Positions 1 through 9,668 of a stretch of 43,972 nucleotides of DNA are shown here, piece by piece. The number at the start of each line of letters is the position of its first letter. Position 1 is the stretch's first letter. The notes under the pieces were generated by a model, which made no database searches, was not told the DNA's origin, and was given only the letters and a program-made list of their open reading frames with translations. The DNA is taken from NCBI GenBank assembly GCA_913056315.1, contig CAJXMZ010000005.1, positions 1 to 43,972 on the forward strand, read 5' to 3'. Origin of the DNA: an uncultured Ectothiorhodospiraceae bacterium. Lineage in GTDB: Bacteria > Pseudomonadota > Gammaproteobacteria > Nitrococcales > Nitrococcaceae. The position numbers and the translations under genes are program-made.

Positions 1-1011
1 ACCCGCATGAAAGCCCGGTGGCACAAACCCAGAGCCTAGGGTGTGCATTTTGGTTAGTGGCGTGAGATGACCGGTATCCCCCCAGTCATAGGCAAAACGA
101 CCTTGGGTAAGCGTGGGGCAAGACGCCGGCTCCACCGCAATAAATTGCGTATTGGGGCCGCCACGCAGGCGCTGGCCTAGAAAGGGAAACGCAATCCCGG
201 CAAAGTTCGATCCGCCGCCAGTACAACCAATCACCATGTCGGGATAGTCATCGACTTGCTCGAGCTGTTGCATGGCCTCGAGTCCAGACACGGTCTGATG
301 CAACAGAACATGATTGAGCACGCTGCCGAGCGCGTACTTTGTGTCATCGCGCTGTGCTGCCAGCTCCACCGCCTCGCTAATGGCGATGCCCAAACTGCCG
401 GTTGAGTCGGGGTGCTCGGCAAGCACCGCACGACCGGCCGCGGTGGTGTTGCTCGGGCTGGCGATGCAGGTCGCACCAAAGCTTTCCATAAAAGCGCGAC
501 GATAGGGTTTTTGGTTAAAGCTCACCTTAACCATAAAGACTTCAATTTCCAGATCAAACATGGCGCCTGCTAAGGATAGCGACGATCCCCACTGACCGGC
601 TCCGGTTTCGGTTGTAATTCGCTTAATGCCCTCGGCCTTGTTATAAAAAGCCTGTGGAATCGCCGTGTTGGGCTTGTGGCTTCCGGCTGGGCTCACGCCT
701 TCGTATTTGTAGTAAATCCGTGCCGGCGTATTGAGGGCTTTTTCTAGTCGCCGGGCGCGATACAAAGGCGAGGGGCGCCATTGGCGGTAGGCATCACGCA
801 CCGGTGTTGGAATATCGATTTCGCGCTCGGTGCTCATCTCCTGTTCGATTACCGCATGGGGGAATAGGGGGGCTAAATCGTCTGGGCCCACCGGTTCGTG
901 TGTAGCGGGGCTGAGCACCGGCGCCAGCGGTGTGGGTAAATCCGCGTTGATGTTGTACCAGTGGCGTGGAATGTCTGACTCAGCCAAAACGGTTTTTACG
1001 GTGTCGCTCAT
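1..1011 (-). CDS. trpB2: TrpB2-type tryptophan synthase beta-like enzyme, 3' end missing
   Basis: PLP-dependent enzyme expected to condense indole and serine to tryptophan. It is absent from the ORF track because it runs off the left edge, but the minus frame is open for all 337 codons from the ATG at 1011. The N-terminus ([18 protein letters not shown]), the lysine motif [11 protein letters not shown] (the expected Schiff-base lysine), TETGAGQWG, and the phosphate-binding [16 protein letters not shown] fit the TrpB2 subfamily (TrpB-like, about 450 residues) rather than canonical TrpB of trpBA operons. About 110 C-terminal residues would lie outside. A weak AGGG precedes the start. No trpA is in view; TrpB2 enzymes are often encoded away from trpA and are proposed to salvage free indole. 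It is divergent from lon. Confidence 0.93.
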   Translation of the reverse strand, partial: MSDTVKTVLAESDIPRHWYNINADLPTPLAPVLSPATHEPVGPDDLAPLFPHAVIEQEMSTEREIDIPTPVRDAYRQWRPSPLYRARRLEKALNTPARIYYKYEGVSPAGSHKPNTAIPQAFYNKAEGIKRITTETGAGQWGSSLSLAGAMFDLEIEVFMVKVSFNQKPYRRAFMESFGATCIASPSNTTAAGRAVLAEHPDSTGSLGIAISEAVELAAQRDDTKYALGSVLNHVLLHQTVSGLEAMQQLEQVDDYPDMVIGCTGGGSNFAGIAFPFLGQRLRGGPNTQFIAVEPASCPTLTQGRFAYDWGDTGHLTPLTKMHTLGSGFVPPGFHAG

Positions 1012-1027
1012 TGCCCTAAACCCTTGG

Positions 1028-1053
1028 GTTATCCAGTGTGTTAGATCGATAAC
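1028..1053. promoter_or_regulatory. Inverted repeat between trpB2 and lon
   Basis: GTTATC and GATAAC form a perfect 6-base inverted repeat separated by 14 bases, lying 17 to 42 bases upstream of the trpB2 start in the divergent intergenic region. It could be an operator or part of the trpB2 promoter. The arms are short, so chance is possible. Confidence 0.25.
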
Positions 1054-1090
1054 ATATCACTGAAGGCGTTCATAACTGTAGGCCAACGCG

Positions 1091-1119
1091 CTTGAATGCC
1101 GCTCCAAGTGCCTCCATCT
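1091..1119 (+). promoter_or_regulatory. Candidate heat-shock (sigma32) promoter of lon
   Basis: CTTGAAt, then 14 bases, then CtCCATcT closely matches the sigma32 consensus CTTGAAA-N(13-15)-CCCCATnT. A transcript starting about 7 bases after the -10 would leave a leader of roughly 35-40 bases before the ATG at 1164, which has a GGAGGG ribosome site. The position and the identity of the gene (a Lon protease, typically heat inducible) support the call. Confidence 0.6.
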
Positions 1120-1163
1120 CAACACTCTATGGCGTTGTTTTATGCCAATGCATGGAGGGTTCA

Positions 1164-3587
1164 ATGAATACTAGTGAAACTCAGGTCGATAACAGCACCG
1201 AGGCCGAGGTGATCTCGCCTTCGCGCAGCCTGGTCATCCCGCGTTTGCCTGATGATGCAGTGCCGCTGTTGCCGGTTCGTAACCTCGTGTTATTTCCTAA
1301 TATGGTGATTCCGGTGGGCATTGGGCGCTCGGGTTCAATTCTGGCCGCTCGCCAAGCCGCACAGCATGATCTGCCGATCGGGGTTGTGCTCCAACGTGAC
1401 GCGAGCGTTGAAGAGCCCGCGGCCGAAGACCTCCATGACATGGGGGCGGTCGCCAGTGTGATGCGCTTTGTTACCGGGCGTGAAGGCCATCATCATTTAG
1501 TCCTCCAAGGGATGGAGCGCTTTCGGGTTGTCGAATTTTTAAGCGGTTATCCATTTCTGGTCGGTCGAATTGAGCGCATTAGTGAAACCCAGCCCGCCGG
1601 GCCGGAGGTGGATGCGCGTATGTTGGCGTTACGCGAAAAAGCGCTTGAAGCACTGGAGTTACTGCCCCAAGCACCGCAAGAGCTGGCCGGCGCTTTGAGC
1701 AGCATTAAAGAACCGGGTGTACTGGCCGATTCGGTTGCCGGTTATTTGGATCTAGGTAGCGAGGAGCGCCAATCCCTTCTGGAAACCCTCGACGTTGAAA
1801 CTCGGCTTGAGCGCGTGCTTGAGTTGCTCGACTACCGGGTTGAGGTACTCAAGCTGTCGCAAAAAATTAGCGAGCGCACGCACGAAACGATGTCCGAGCG
1901 TCAACGCGAGGTGGTGCTGCGCGAGCAATTGCGCTCGATTCAAGAAGAGCTTGGCGAGAGCGACGATAAGGGCGAAGAAGTTCGTGAGCTCGAAGCGCGT
2001 ATTAACGAAGCGCAAATGCCAGACGAGGTGGATAAGCAGGCGCGCAAGGAGCTGCGCCGACTCGAGCGCATGCCCGAAGGTGCTGGCGAGTACTCAATGC
2101 TTCGAACCTACCTTGATTGGTTGCTGGAGATGCCATGGGCGCTCGAGCGCAATGAGGATATCGACATTGCTCGCTCACGCGAGATTTTGGATGCCGACCA
2201 CTATGGGCTCGAACCGGTCAAGCGACGGATTTTGGAGCATTTGGCTGTGCGTAAGCTCAATCCACAGGGGCGCAGTCCCATTCTTTGTTTTGTTGGCCCG
2301 CCGGGTGTCGGTAAAACCTCACTCGGTCAAAGCATTGCCCGAGCGACAGGTCGTGATTTTATGCGGGCTAGTTTGGGTGGGGTTCATGATGAAGCCGAAA
2401 TACGCGGCCATCGGCGCACCTACTTGGGTGCCTTGCCTGGCAAAGTCATTCAAAGCATTCACAAAGCCGGTTCGCGCAACCCGGTGCTGATGCTCGATGA
2501 AATGGATAAGTTAGGCGGCGGTATCCAAGGCGATCCGTCCGCTGCGCTACTCGAGGTTTTGGATCCCGCGCAAAACGGCACCTTTCAGGACAATTATCTC
2601 GGCCTGCCCTTTGATCTCAGTGGGGTATTTTTTATTGCCACGGCCAATGTGCCGGATCAAATCCCCGGGCCACTGCGCGATCGCATGGAAATGATTGAAA
2701 TTCCGGGTTACACCCAAGAAGAAAAAGTGGAGATTGCACGGCGCTACTTACTCGATCGCCAGCTTGAATCGGCCGGCCTGACGCAAGCGCAGTTAGTTTT
2801 GAGTGATGCAGCACTCAATGAAATGGTTTCGGCCTACACGCGTGAGGCGGGTTGTCGGCAACTCGAGCGTGAGCTGGGCGCGGTGGCCCGTCACGTCGCG
2901 GTGCGTATCGCAGAGAATCAAATTAAGACCGCAAACATTGAGGCTGAGGATCTGCCTGCCATTTTGGGCGCGCCGCGCTTTGAGGGCGAGGTAGCAATGC
3001 GCACCAGTGTGCCAGGGGTAGCGACCGGGCTTGCTTGGACGCCGGTGGGCGGCGATATTTTGTTCATCGAGGCTAACCGAGCACGCGGCAGCGGACGGCT
3101 GGTCCTAACCGGTCAGTTGGGTGATGTCATGAAAGAAAGCGCCCAAACCGCATTGAGCCTCATTAAAGCGCAAGCCGACTCGCTGGGCATCGATGCCGAG
3201 GCTTTGCAGTCGGACGATGTCCACGTGCATGTGCCGGCTGGGGCTATTCCAAAAGATGGACCCAGTGCCGGGGTGGCAATGTATAGCGCGCTTATCTCGC
3301 TGCTTAGTGACCGGTGTATTCGCGAGGACGTGGCAATGACCGGAGAGATCACGCTGCGCGGACTGGTGCTGCCCGTTGGTGGCATTAAAGAAAAGGTTCT
3401 AGCAGCACGGCGTGCGGGTATCTATACGGTGTTGTTACCAGCACGCAATCGCAAAGACTTTGACGATATTCCGCAAGCCGCGCGTGAGTCGATGACATTC
3501 CATTGGATTGAGCATGTCGAAGAAGCGGTGGCGATTGCTTTGCGTGAGGCGCCAACGCAACAAGCCCTAGCGGATAGCGCCCAATAG
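1164..3587 (+). CDS. lon: ATP-dependent Lon-family protease, second-type, stand-alone
   Basis: Cytoplasmic AAA+ serine protease degrading damaged and regulatory proteins. The track starts at a TTG at 1092, which lies inside the candidate sigma32 promoter. I use the ATG at 1164, preceded by GGAGGG, giving 807 residues. The order is the N-terminal LON substrate domain ([16 protein letters not shown]), Walker [10 protein letters not shown] near residue 378, Walker [11 protein letters not shown], sensor region [20 protein letters not shown], and the protease domain with catalytic Ser701 in DGPSAGVAM and Lys744 in [14 protein letters not shown]. It is not next to clpPX or hupB as the housekeeping gammaproteobacterial lon is. 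The pattern recalls the second Lon of pseudomonads (AsrA, PA0779), so the genome may hold another lon. Its 3' end overlaps opgH by 21 bases, tail to tail. Confidence 0.96.
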   Translation: MNTSETQVDNSTEAEVISPSRSLVIPRLPDDAVPLLPVRNLVLFPNMVIPVGIGRSGSILAARQAAQHDLPIGVVLQRDASVEEPAAEDLHDMGAVASVMRFVTGREGHHHLVLQGMERFRVVEFLSGYPFLVGRIERISETQPAGPEVDARMLALREKALEALELLPQAPQELAGALSSIKEPGVLADSVAGYLDLGSEERQSLLETLDVETRLERVLELLDYRVEVLKLSQKISERTHETMSERQREVVLREQLRSIQEELGESDDKGEEVRELEARINEAQMPDEVDKQARKELRRLERMPEGAGEYSMLRTYLDWLLEMPWALERNEDIDIARSREILDADHYGLEPVKRRILEHLAVRKLNPQGRSPILCFVGPPGVGKTSLGQSIARATGRDFMRASLGGVHDEAEIRGHRRTYLGALPGKVIQSIHKAGSRNPVLMLDEMDKLGGGIQGDPSAALLEVLDPAQNGTFQDNYLGLPFDLSGVFFIATANVPDQIPGPLRDRMEMIEIPGYTQEEKVEIARRYLLDRQLESAGLTQAQLVLSDAALNEMVSAYTREAGCRQLERELGAVARHVAVRIAENQIKTANIEAEDLPAILGAPRFEGEVAMRTSVPGVATGLAWTPVGGDILFIEANRARGSGRLVLTGQLGDVMKESAQTALSLIKAQADSLGIDAEALQSDDVHVHVPAGAIPKDGPSAGVAMYSALISLLSDRCIREDVAMTGEITLRGLVLPVGGIKEKVLAARRAGIYTVLLPARNRKDFDDIPQAARESMTFHWIEHVEEAVAIALREAPTQQALADSAQ

Positions 3588-5408
3588 TGGTTGGAGGGGC
3601 ATGCCGCGAAACCGCTCCGGTAGCGGCGTGTCGCCATTAAAATCAGCGCTTGAGGGGTGCTGCGCCGGTTGTGCTAGGCGATTAATTGGCACGCGGCCGC
3701 GGCGCTCTTCAATCGTTGCGGGTAGCCATTGCGGTGCGGTTCGACTGGTCATGATGAGCACCAGCGGAAAGAGGGCTGGGCCGATCAGCGCTGGCGATAC
3801 CCAAAGCAGTAGAGAGGGGTCGGCGATGCCGATGATGGCCGCGCCGATCACGGCCACTGCACTCATTGCCGCACCCAATCGTAAACCGTCTTTAGCGCTG
3901 ACTTGGCGGCGCGAGCGTAAACCCGTTTGCCAACGACTGTGGTTGCCTTTGCCGCTTACTATTTGGGCGATATAAGTGCTGTAGAGCAGCATCATGATCG
4001 GCCCACGCACTAGGCTAAACACCACTTCAAGCAATCCGCCCCGGGTAACGGCACGGCGATGGCCTTTGGCCATCGGGCTGGCAACGGCAATGCCAAGGGT
4101 GAGTAAGCGCGGCAGAAATAAAAGAATTAACGTCAAGCCGATCAGCAGTTGCGCTGACAGGCTTGCGGTAGTGAGCGCGGTCTGCCATGGGCTTTGGTCT
4201 GCGCTCAAGGCATCGAACACGCCCAGCCCGAGAAGTAAGAGCCACAGGGGAGCTACTAAATAGGCTAGGGCACCGAGCAAAAAATTAACCCGCGTGATGG
4301 CGCGCCAACCGGGTGCAAAGAGCAAGCGTAGATGCTGCAAGTTGCCTTGGCACCAACGCCGTTCGCGCTTGAGATCATCGATAAGATTGCCGGGCATACC
4401 CTCAAAGCTGCCTTGTATTTCAGGCAACACATAGACACCCCGACCGTGGCGGCGCATGAGTCCGGCTTCGACATAGTCATGGCTCATCACATCACCGCCC
4501 AGAGGGGGGCGTCCAGGGAGCTTCTCTAATCCGCAATAGTCTTGAAAATCACGAATGCGGATAATGGCATTGTGTCCCCAATAGTTGGTGCTGTTGCCTT
4601 GCCAAAAAGCCAAACCCGTGGCGATTGCATGCGCTTGTAAGCTAGCGCTGAGCTGCTGAAATCGGCCCAAAACCGTGCGTTGGCCAACCGGCAAGGGCAC
4701 CGTTTGGATAATGCCGGCTTGCGGGTTGGCCTGCATACGGCGTACCAGAGTGATCAGGGAATCGCCGGTCATGCGGCTGTCGGCATCCAGTACGATCATG
4801 TAGCGGTAGTGATCGCCCCAACGCTCGCAAAAATCGCGGATATTGCCTGGTTTACGGCCTTCATTGTCACAGCGGGCCCGGTAGTAAAGCCGTATCCTGT
4901 TGCCAAAACGACTTTTTAATCGATGAACGGCGGCGCGTTCTAACGCGCGCTGCTCGGCATCGTGGCTATCACTGAGCAAGTAGACATCGAACGTGCCGGC
5001 ATGCCCAGTGTCTACCAAGGACTGCCAAGTCGCGGCCAGGCCATGCACAACGGTGGCTATGTCTTCGTTATAGGCTGGCATGACAAGGGCTGTTGGCGCG
5101 AGCGGTGGGGCGTTGTCACAATCGGGCTGACCTTGACTAAGATTTAACGGGTGGCGATTGGCAGCGCGCAATGCAATGCCGATGAGCGTGCTCCAAAACG
5201 CAACACAGAGAACAAAAACCGTGGGTAGAAATAGTCCCAGAAGGATCCAGTCAATTGCGCGCAGACCATTGGCTTGGAGGATATTCAACATCAACCCTCC
5301 ACCCAGTGCGCTGGTGGCAATGACCAGCAGCAAAACACTCAAACGCCGCGCGCCTAGACCCGGCGTTACAAGTCGCCAAGTGCTGTCGTTATGAGCCGGT
5401 TGATTCAT
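3567..5408 (-). CDS. opgH: Glucans biosynthesis glucosyltransferase H (OpgH/MdoH)
   Basis: Inner-membrane family 2 glycosyltransferase that polymerises UDP-glucose into the beta-1,2 backbone of osmoregulated periplasmic glucans. It shows two N-terminal membrane segments, the nucleotide-sugar fold (PAYNEDIATVVHG, VLDADSRM), the processive-synthase motif RERRWCQGN and several C-terminal membrane segments. The ATG at 5408 gives 613 residues, shorter than E. coli OpgH (847) mainly at the N-terminus. A GTG at 5417 has GAGG six bases upstream and could be the true start. The track's 46-residue extension runs into the divergent gene. The usual partner opgG is not adjacent; a sulfatase-family membrane enzyme is divergent instead. 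Confidence 0.92.
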   Translation of the reverse strand: MNQPAHNDSTWRLVTPGLGARRLSVLLLVIATSALGGGLMLNILQANGLRAIDWILLGLFLPTVFVLCVAFWSTLIGIALRAANRHPLNLSQGQPDCDNAPPLAPTALVMPAYNEDIATVVHGLAATWQSLVDTGHAGTFDVYLLSDSHDAEQRALERAAVHRLKSRFGNRIRLYYRARCDNEGRKPGNIRDFCERWGDHYRYMIVLDADSRMTGDSLITLVRRMQANPQAGIIQTVPLPVGQRTVLGRFQQLSASLQAHAIATGLAFWQGNSTNYWGHNAIIRIRDFQDYCGLEKLPGRPPLGGDVMSHDYVEAGLMRRHGRGVYVLPEIQGSFEGMPGNLIDDLKRERRWCQGNLQHLRLLFAPGWRAITRVNFLLGALAYLVAPLWLLLLGLGVFDALSADQSPWQTALTTASLSAQLLIGLTLILLFLPRLLTLGIAVASPMAKGHRRAVTRGGLLEVVFSLVRGPIMMLLYSTYIAQIVSGKGNHSRWQTGLRSRRQVSAKDGLRLGAAMSAVAVIGAAIIGIADPSLLLWVSPALIGPALFPLVLIMTSRTAPQWLPATIEERRGRVPINRLAQPAQHPSSADFNGDTPLPERFRGMPLQPLLGAIR

Positions 5409-5463
5409 TGGTTTCACGTTATACCTCGCCTGCCATCGACACTGCTTTGTGTCGATTAGTTGC

Positions 5464-7164
5464 ATGAGTGAGCTAGGTTTGTTGTCGCGCTTGAGGTGGC
5501 CATGGTGGGCGCACGCGGGGGCTTTGTTGATTGGCCTGAACGCCATGATGGTTGCGCCCGAGTGGTGGATGCCCTACACGGGGTTTCCCGAACCCCTCAT
5601 TGCGCTCGAGTCAGTGTTAATCGTTGGGGCTTTCCTTATGCTCCCGTTAACGATCGCGTATTGGCTAGCGCCTATTGCGTCGTTAGTCGTGCTGGTCGGT
5701 TTAGGTCTAGCGCTGTCTGATTTGGGAATGGGGTGGGCGTTGGGCCGGCCATTGAATTTAGCGATTGATCTACCCCTGGCATTATCGGTTGAGCATTTGT
5801 TGCGCGGGGCTCTGGGTCGGCCAGCGGCCATTGTTGTGTTGCTACTCGGGGCATTGACTGTCGCGGCGTTGGTGGTGGGGTTAACCCGTGGCTTGTGGCG
5901 CTTATCCCAACCCATGCGCGATCGGGGTTGGCGTATTGTCGGCGGCGTTTGCTTACTCGTGCTTGCTGGCGGGCTGGCGGCCCCTAGCGCCCGTTCGATT
6001 GCTGACTACGTCGATACCCCCGTTAACATTCGCCTCACCGATCAAGTGGATCGGTTAATGCATACGCTGGCTGCGCGCGAAGAATTTGCTCAGGCACTCG
6101 ATGGTGATGCGGCCCTGAGCGCGGCAAAGGCCAACTTTGCAGGGCTTAAGCAGCGCGATGTCGTGCTGGCGTTTGTTGAGTCTTACGGGGTGAGTTTTAT
6201 TCACGACCCCCGTTATCGTCAGCGCAGCCAGGGCACGTTACAAGCGATGCGGGCAGCGTTTGATGCCGCAGGCCTTGGGGTGGTGTCGGCAAGCCTGCGC
6301 TCACCGGTTCAAGGCGGACAATCTTGGCTTGCCCATGCCAGTGTGCTCAGCGGGCATTGGATTAATGATCAAATCCGCTATGACTTGTATTTAGAGGCGG
6401 GGGCACCGTCGTTAATCCGTGACTTTGCCCAGACGGGTTATCAAACCGCCGCGATCATGCCGGCCATTACCAAAGCGTGGCCAGCGGGTGAGCAATGGGG
6501 TTATGACCAAATCCACGATGCCGCGCGTATTAACTATGCAGGCCCGGCGCTTAACTGGGTCACGATGCCCGATCAGTATACGTGGCATTATTTTGAGTCC
6601 GAAGTGCGCGCACAGGCCGACCTGCCATTGTTTGCTGAACTCGCGCTGATTAGCAGTCACGCACCGTGGACACCCATTTTGCCGCAGCTGGACTGGGACT
6701 TACTTAGTGACGGTCGGCTATTCACGCCTTGGGCGCAGGTCGGGCCAACGCCAGCGGCCCTATGGAGTGATCAAGCGCGTATTCAGCGCTACTATGCGCG
6801 GGCGGTAGACTATGCGCTACGAACCGCGGCGCAATGGGCGCAACGGGCGCTGGATGATGGCGTGCTGGTTTTGCTCGGTGATCATCAAGCAGCGCCACTG
6901 ATTACCGGGGAGGGCGCCTCAAGGGATGTGCCGGTGCATGTCATTAGCGCCGATCCGCAGGTTCTTGAAGCGTTGGTCCAGCGTGGGTTTGAGCCCGGGT
7001 TGTCCGCACCCGAGCACCGTTTAGGCAGTTTGGCCGATTTGCGCGGGCATTTCATTGCCGCTTGGGGTGGAATGCCAATACCTGAAACATCTGCGCATTC
7101 CGGTCAGCCAAGCGCTATGGCACCATCACCGCAGAATCAACAGGAGTCAGTGAGTGGACGGTAG
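5464..7164 (+). CDS. Membrane-anchored sulfatase/LtaS-like alkaline phosphatase superfamily protein
   Basis: Predicted inner-membrane enzyme with about four or five hydrophobic segments in the first 180 residues and a periplasmic alkaline-phosphatase-superfamily domain. Likely metal-site and catalytic features are VLAFVESYG (compare FxES in LtaS), GGQSWLAHASVLSG (a Ser-containing nucleophile region), SSHAPWTP and LLGDHQ. OpgB, LtaS and EptA transferases share this layout. Because opgH lies head to head only 55 bases away, decoration of periplasmic glucans with phosphoglycerol or a similar group (an OpgB-like role) is the best inference, but sequence alone does not prove the substrate. The ATG at 5464 gives 566 residues; the track's GTG at 5449 is less likely. 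The 3' end overlaps ubiH by 11 bases. Confidence 0.82.
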   Translation: MSELGLLSRLRWPWWAHAGALLIGLNAMMVAPEWWMPYTGFPEPLIALESVLIVGAFLMLPLTIAYWLAPIASLVVLVGLGLALSDLGMGWALGRPLNLAIDLPLALSVEHLLRGALGRPAAIVVLLLGALTVAALVVGLTRGLWRLSQPMRDRGWRIVGGVCLLVLAGGLAAPSARSIADYVDTPVNIRLTDQVDRLMHTLAAREEFAQALDGDAALSAAKANFAGLKQRDVVLAFVESYGVSFIHDPRYRQRSQGTLQAMRAAFDAAGLGVVSASLRSPVQGGQSWLAHASVLSGHWINDQIRYDLYLEAGAPSLIRDFAQTGYQTAAIMPAITKAWPAGEQWGYDQIHDAARINYAGPALNWVTMPDQYTWHYFESEVRAQADLPLFAELALISSHAPWTPILPQLDWDLLSDGRLFTPWAQVGPTPAALWSDQARIQRYYARAVDYALRTAAQWAQRALDDGVLVLLGDHQAAPLITGEGASRDVPVHVISADPQVLEALVQRGFEPGLSAPEHRLGSLADLRGHFIAAWGGMPIPETSAHSGQPSAMAPSPQNQQESVSGR

Positions 7165-8332
7165 ACGGGTTGTTATTGTTGGTGGCGGTATGGTGGGTGG
7201 CGCACTCGCTATGGATCTTGGCTGTCGTGGCATTCCAACGCGTGTGCTTGAATCAACACCACCAATTCGGCCCACGGGCGACGAGCCACCGCGTTTGCGT
7301 GTAGCCGCGCTCAATCGTCGCTCCATTGACTACCTTCAAACCCTAGGCGCATGGCAGAACATGGCCGCTGAGCGCCTTGCCGATTTTGATCAGCTTAGTA
7401 CTTGGGATATTGCTGGCGGTGGGCGGCTTGGATTTAGTGCCCAAGACATCGGGCTCGAGCGCTTGGGTGTGTTTATTGAGAATGAGCACCTGCAAGCGGC
7501 CTTGGTCGAGACCGCGCAGCAGCATGCCTGCGTGCAAATTGATGCCCCTGCTGCTGAATTGCACATTGAGTCCGGGTCATCGGGCGTAGCACTGTCGCTT
7601 GCCGGTGAAGGTCGCCTCGACCCAGCCCTCGTGGTGGCCGCTGATGGCGCGCAATCACGGGTAAGGGATGCGGCTGGCATGACCGTGAGGGCGGGTGACT
7701 ATCATCAGCATGCGGTGGTGGCCACAGTCACCCCCAGTCCGCCAGCGGGTCAACACACTTGGCAGCGCTTTACGCCAGAGGGGCCGCAAGCCCTTTTGCC
7801 GCTGGCCAATGGGGCGGCCTCGTTAGTTTGGTACGTCAGCCCCGATAAAGCGAAAAGCTTGCTGGCGCTGTCTGACGAGGCGTTTATCAGTGCAATCGAG
7901 GCGGCTTTCCCTTCTGATTTAGGCGCGATCACGCGTTTGCATGGGCGTGGTGGGTTTCCGATTCGCTGGCTGCACGCCAAACGCTACTGGCGCGACAATG
8001 TCGCGCTGGTGGGAGATTCTGCTCACGTCATTCACCCACTGGCAGGCCAAGGCGTTAACTTAGGTTTGCGTGATGCTCAAGCGCTAGCCAAAGGCATTGC
8101 CAAGGCCTATGCGCAGGGATTGCCTTTGAATCATGGACGTATGCTCGCTGACTATGAGCGTGCGCGACGGCTGGATAATCAGCGTATGCAATGGATTATG
8201 AGTGCGTTTCACACAGGCTTTACCGCGCCACTCGGCCCGTTAGCCGTGGCTCGTGGTTGGGGCTTGGCGGTTGCCCAACACGGCGGTTGGGTCAAACGCC
8301 GAGTGCTGCGCTATGCCTTGGATGGGCGTTAA
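7154..8332 (+). CDS. UbiH/UbiF/VisC-family FAD-dependent hydroxylase (ubiquinone biosynthesis)
   Basis: Aromatic-ring monooxygenase of the ubiquinone pathway, 392 residues, the usual family length. The N-terminal dinucleotide fold VVIVGGGMVGGALAMDL, the DGAQSRVR segment and the flavin-binding GDSAHVIHPLAGQGVNLGLRDA motif are all present. The start is GTG at 7154 with AGGAG seven bases upstream, overlapping the sulfatase stop, so the two are probably co-transcribed. Which ring position it hydroxylates (UbiH, UbiF or UbiI type) cannot be told here because no paralogue is in view. Confidence 0.92.
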   Translation: MDGRRVVIVGGGMVGGALAMDLGCRGIPTRVLESTPPIRPTGDEPPRLRVAALNRRSIDYLQTLGAWQNMAAERLADFDQLSTWDIAGGGRLGFSAQDIGLERLGVFIENEHLQAALVETAQQHACVQIDAPAAELHIESGSSGVALSLAGEGRLDPALVVAADGAQSRVRDAAGMTVRAGDYHQHAVVATVTPSPPAGQHTWQRFTPEGPQALLPLANGAASLVWYVSPDKAKSLLALSDEAFISAIEAAFPSDLGAITRLHGRGGFPIRWLHAKRYWRDNVALVGDSAHVIHPLAGQGVNLGLRDAQALAKGIAKAYAQGLPLNHGRMLADYERARRLDNQRMQWIMSAFHTGFTAPLGPLAVARGWGLAVAQHGGWVKRRVLRYALDGR

Positions 8333-8338
8333 GCGCAA

Positions 8339-9505
8339 TTAACCTAAGTGGGTGAGTAACTCAGCAGCCAGTGCGCAAGCCGCAACGACCCAGTAGACCG
8401 GTAGCCTTAGCCCAGCTAATGCAGCCAGCGCCGCAGTAGCGATAAGCGCATCACTCAAATCTGTGATGCCGGCGCTGAGTAGCGGATCCCAGAGTACCGC
8501 GGCGATTAGCCCAACCACCGCCGCGTTGATACCCAGCAGGGCCTGTTGCACCCGAGTGTATCGGCTTAGGGTTTGCCAAAACGGCATTAACCCGGCAACT
8601 AAGAGCATTCCTGGCGCAAAAATCATGGCCAGACCCAACAGGCCGCCGAGCAAGGGTTGGGCAGTATGAATTTGCGCGCCCAGGTAACCACCAAACGAAA
8701 ACACCGGGCCGGGAATCGCCTGTGCTGCGCCATAGCCGGCTAAAAATCGTTCACTGTCGATTAATTCAGGCGCGACCAAGCCGGTTTCAAGCAACGGCAA
8801 AACCACATGTCCACCACCAAAGACAAGCGCGCCGCTTTGATAGAGCACCGCCCACAGCGTTGTCGCCTGCAGATTTGTCAGAATACTCAAAACCAGTAGA
8901 GCGCCAAACACAGCCAGCAGCAAGCCGCCTTGCAGGCGATTGATTGGGCTGTTTAATACGGTGGTTGATTGGGTTGGGCGGGGTAGGGCCACGAGTGCAA
9001 AACCGGCGCCAACGGCAATCATCGTCAACTGCCCGCTAATGCCCGGGATAAGGCTGGCGCCGATGGCAGCCGCGATGGCAAAGCCCAGTCGAGGCAGATC
9101 AGGGCAAAGTTGTCTGGCCATGCCGTATAGCGCATTGGCGACCACAGCAATGGCGGCGAGTTTAAGCCCTTGAACCCAGCCAGCCTGATTGATATCCCCC
9201 CAGTGGTTAATGCCATAGCCTAGGCCAATCATAATGAGCGCCGATGGCAGCGTGAAACCGACAAAGGCCGCCAACCCGCCCGCCAGTCCGGCGCGCTGGA
9301 TGCCGATGGCAAAACCCGTTTGGCTACTGGAGGGCCCGGGCAAGAGATGACACAGCGCGATAATTTGGGCGTAAGCAGCATCGCTTAGCCAGCCACGCTC
9401 GTCGATTAACCAGCGGCGAAAATAGGCTAAATGCGCAACCGGACCACCAAAGGCAACCAAGCCAAGGCGTAAAAAGGTCCAAAATATTTCAATAATGGCG
9501 GCCAC
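8339..9505 (-). CDS. chrA: ChrA-family chromate transporter
   Basis: Inner-membrane protein of the CHR family, two homologous halves, usually about 390-400 residues and linked to chromate efflux. The first half begins with FLRLGLVAFGGPVAHLAYFRR and the second with YQSGALVFGGGHVVLPLLE, the duplicated FGG signatures. The track starts at 9673, but that 56-residue extension is antisense to the SRP RNA. GTG at 9505 has GGAGG just upstream (GGAGGCTCAGTG) and gives 388 residues. It converges on ubiH with a 6-base gap. Actual chromate transport is inferred from family only; many ChrA proteins are uncharacterised. Confidence 0.9.
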   Translation of the reverse strand: MAAIIEIFWTFLRLGLVAFGGPVAHLAYFRRWLIDERGWLSDAAYAQIIALCHLLPGPSSSQTGFAIGIQRAGLAGGLAAFVGFTLPSALIMIGLGYGINHWGDINQAGWVQGLKLAAIAVVANALYGMARQLCPDLPRLGFAIAAAIGASLIPGISGQLTMIAVGAGFALVALPRPTQSTTVLNSPINRLQGGLLLAVFGALLVLSILTNLQATTLWAVLYQSGALVFGGGHVVLPLLETGLVAPELIDSERFLAGYGAAQAIPGPVFSFGGYLGAQIHTAQPLLGGLLGLAMIFAPGMLLVAGLMPFWQTLSRYTRVQQALLGINAAVVGLIAAVLWDPLLSAGITDLSDALIATAALAALAGLRLPVYWVVAACALAAELLTHLG

Positions 9506-9558
9506 TGAGCCTCCGTAATCTGCTCGCTCATCATCTCTCGAGCTGCTAGCATCGTCGA

Positions 9559-9668
9559 TGCGGTGGCGCTGGTCCCCCCGCGACGATAAATCGCAAACCC
9601 CGTCAGGCCCGGAAGGGAGCAGCGGTAGCGATGGACTCGGGCGCCGGGGTGTGGCTGGCGTCCCGCAC
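9559..9668 (+). ncRNA. ffs: Signal recognition particle RNA (4.5S, bacterial small type)
   Basis: The conserved domain IV is unmistakable: CAGGCCCGGAAGGGAGCAGC with a GGAA tetraloop and the asymmetric Ffh-binding loop. Flanking sequences (GCGGTGGCGCTGG on the left, GGCTGGCGTCCCGCA on the right) pair imperfectly to form the long hairpin, giving about 110 nucleotides. Its place just before dnaX is common in bacteria. The exact ends are estimated from pairing. The RNA works with Ffh to target membrane proteins. Confidence 0.9.

Noticed and set aside
1795-2490. 231-residue ORF in another frame inside lon
   Set aside because: It lies wholly within the lon reading frame, has Cys/Arg-rich low-quality composition and no recognisable domain; lon's motifs are continuous.
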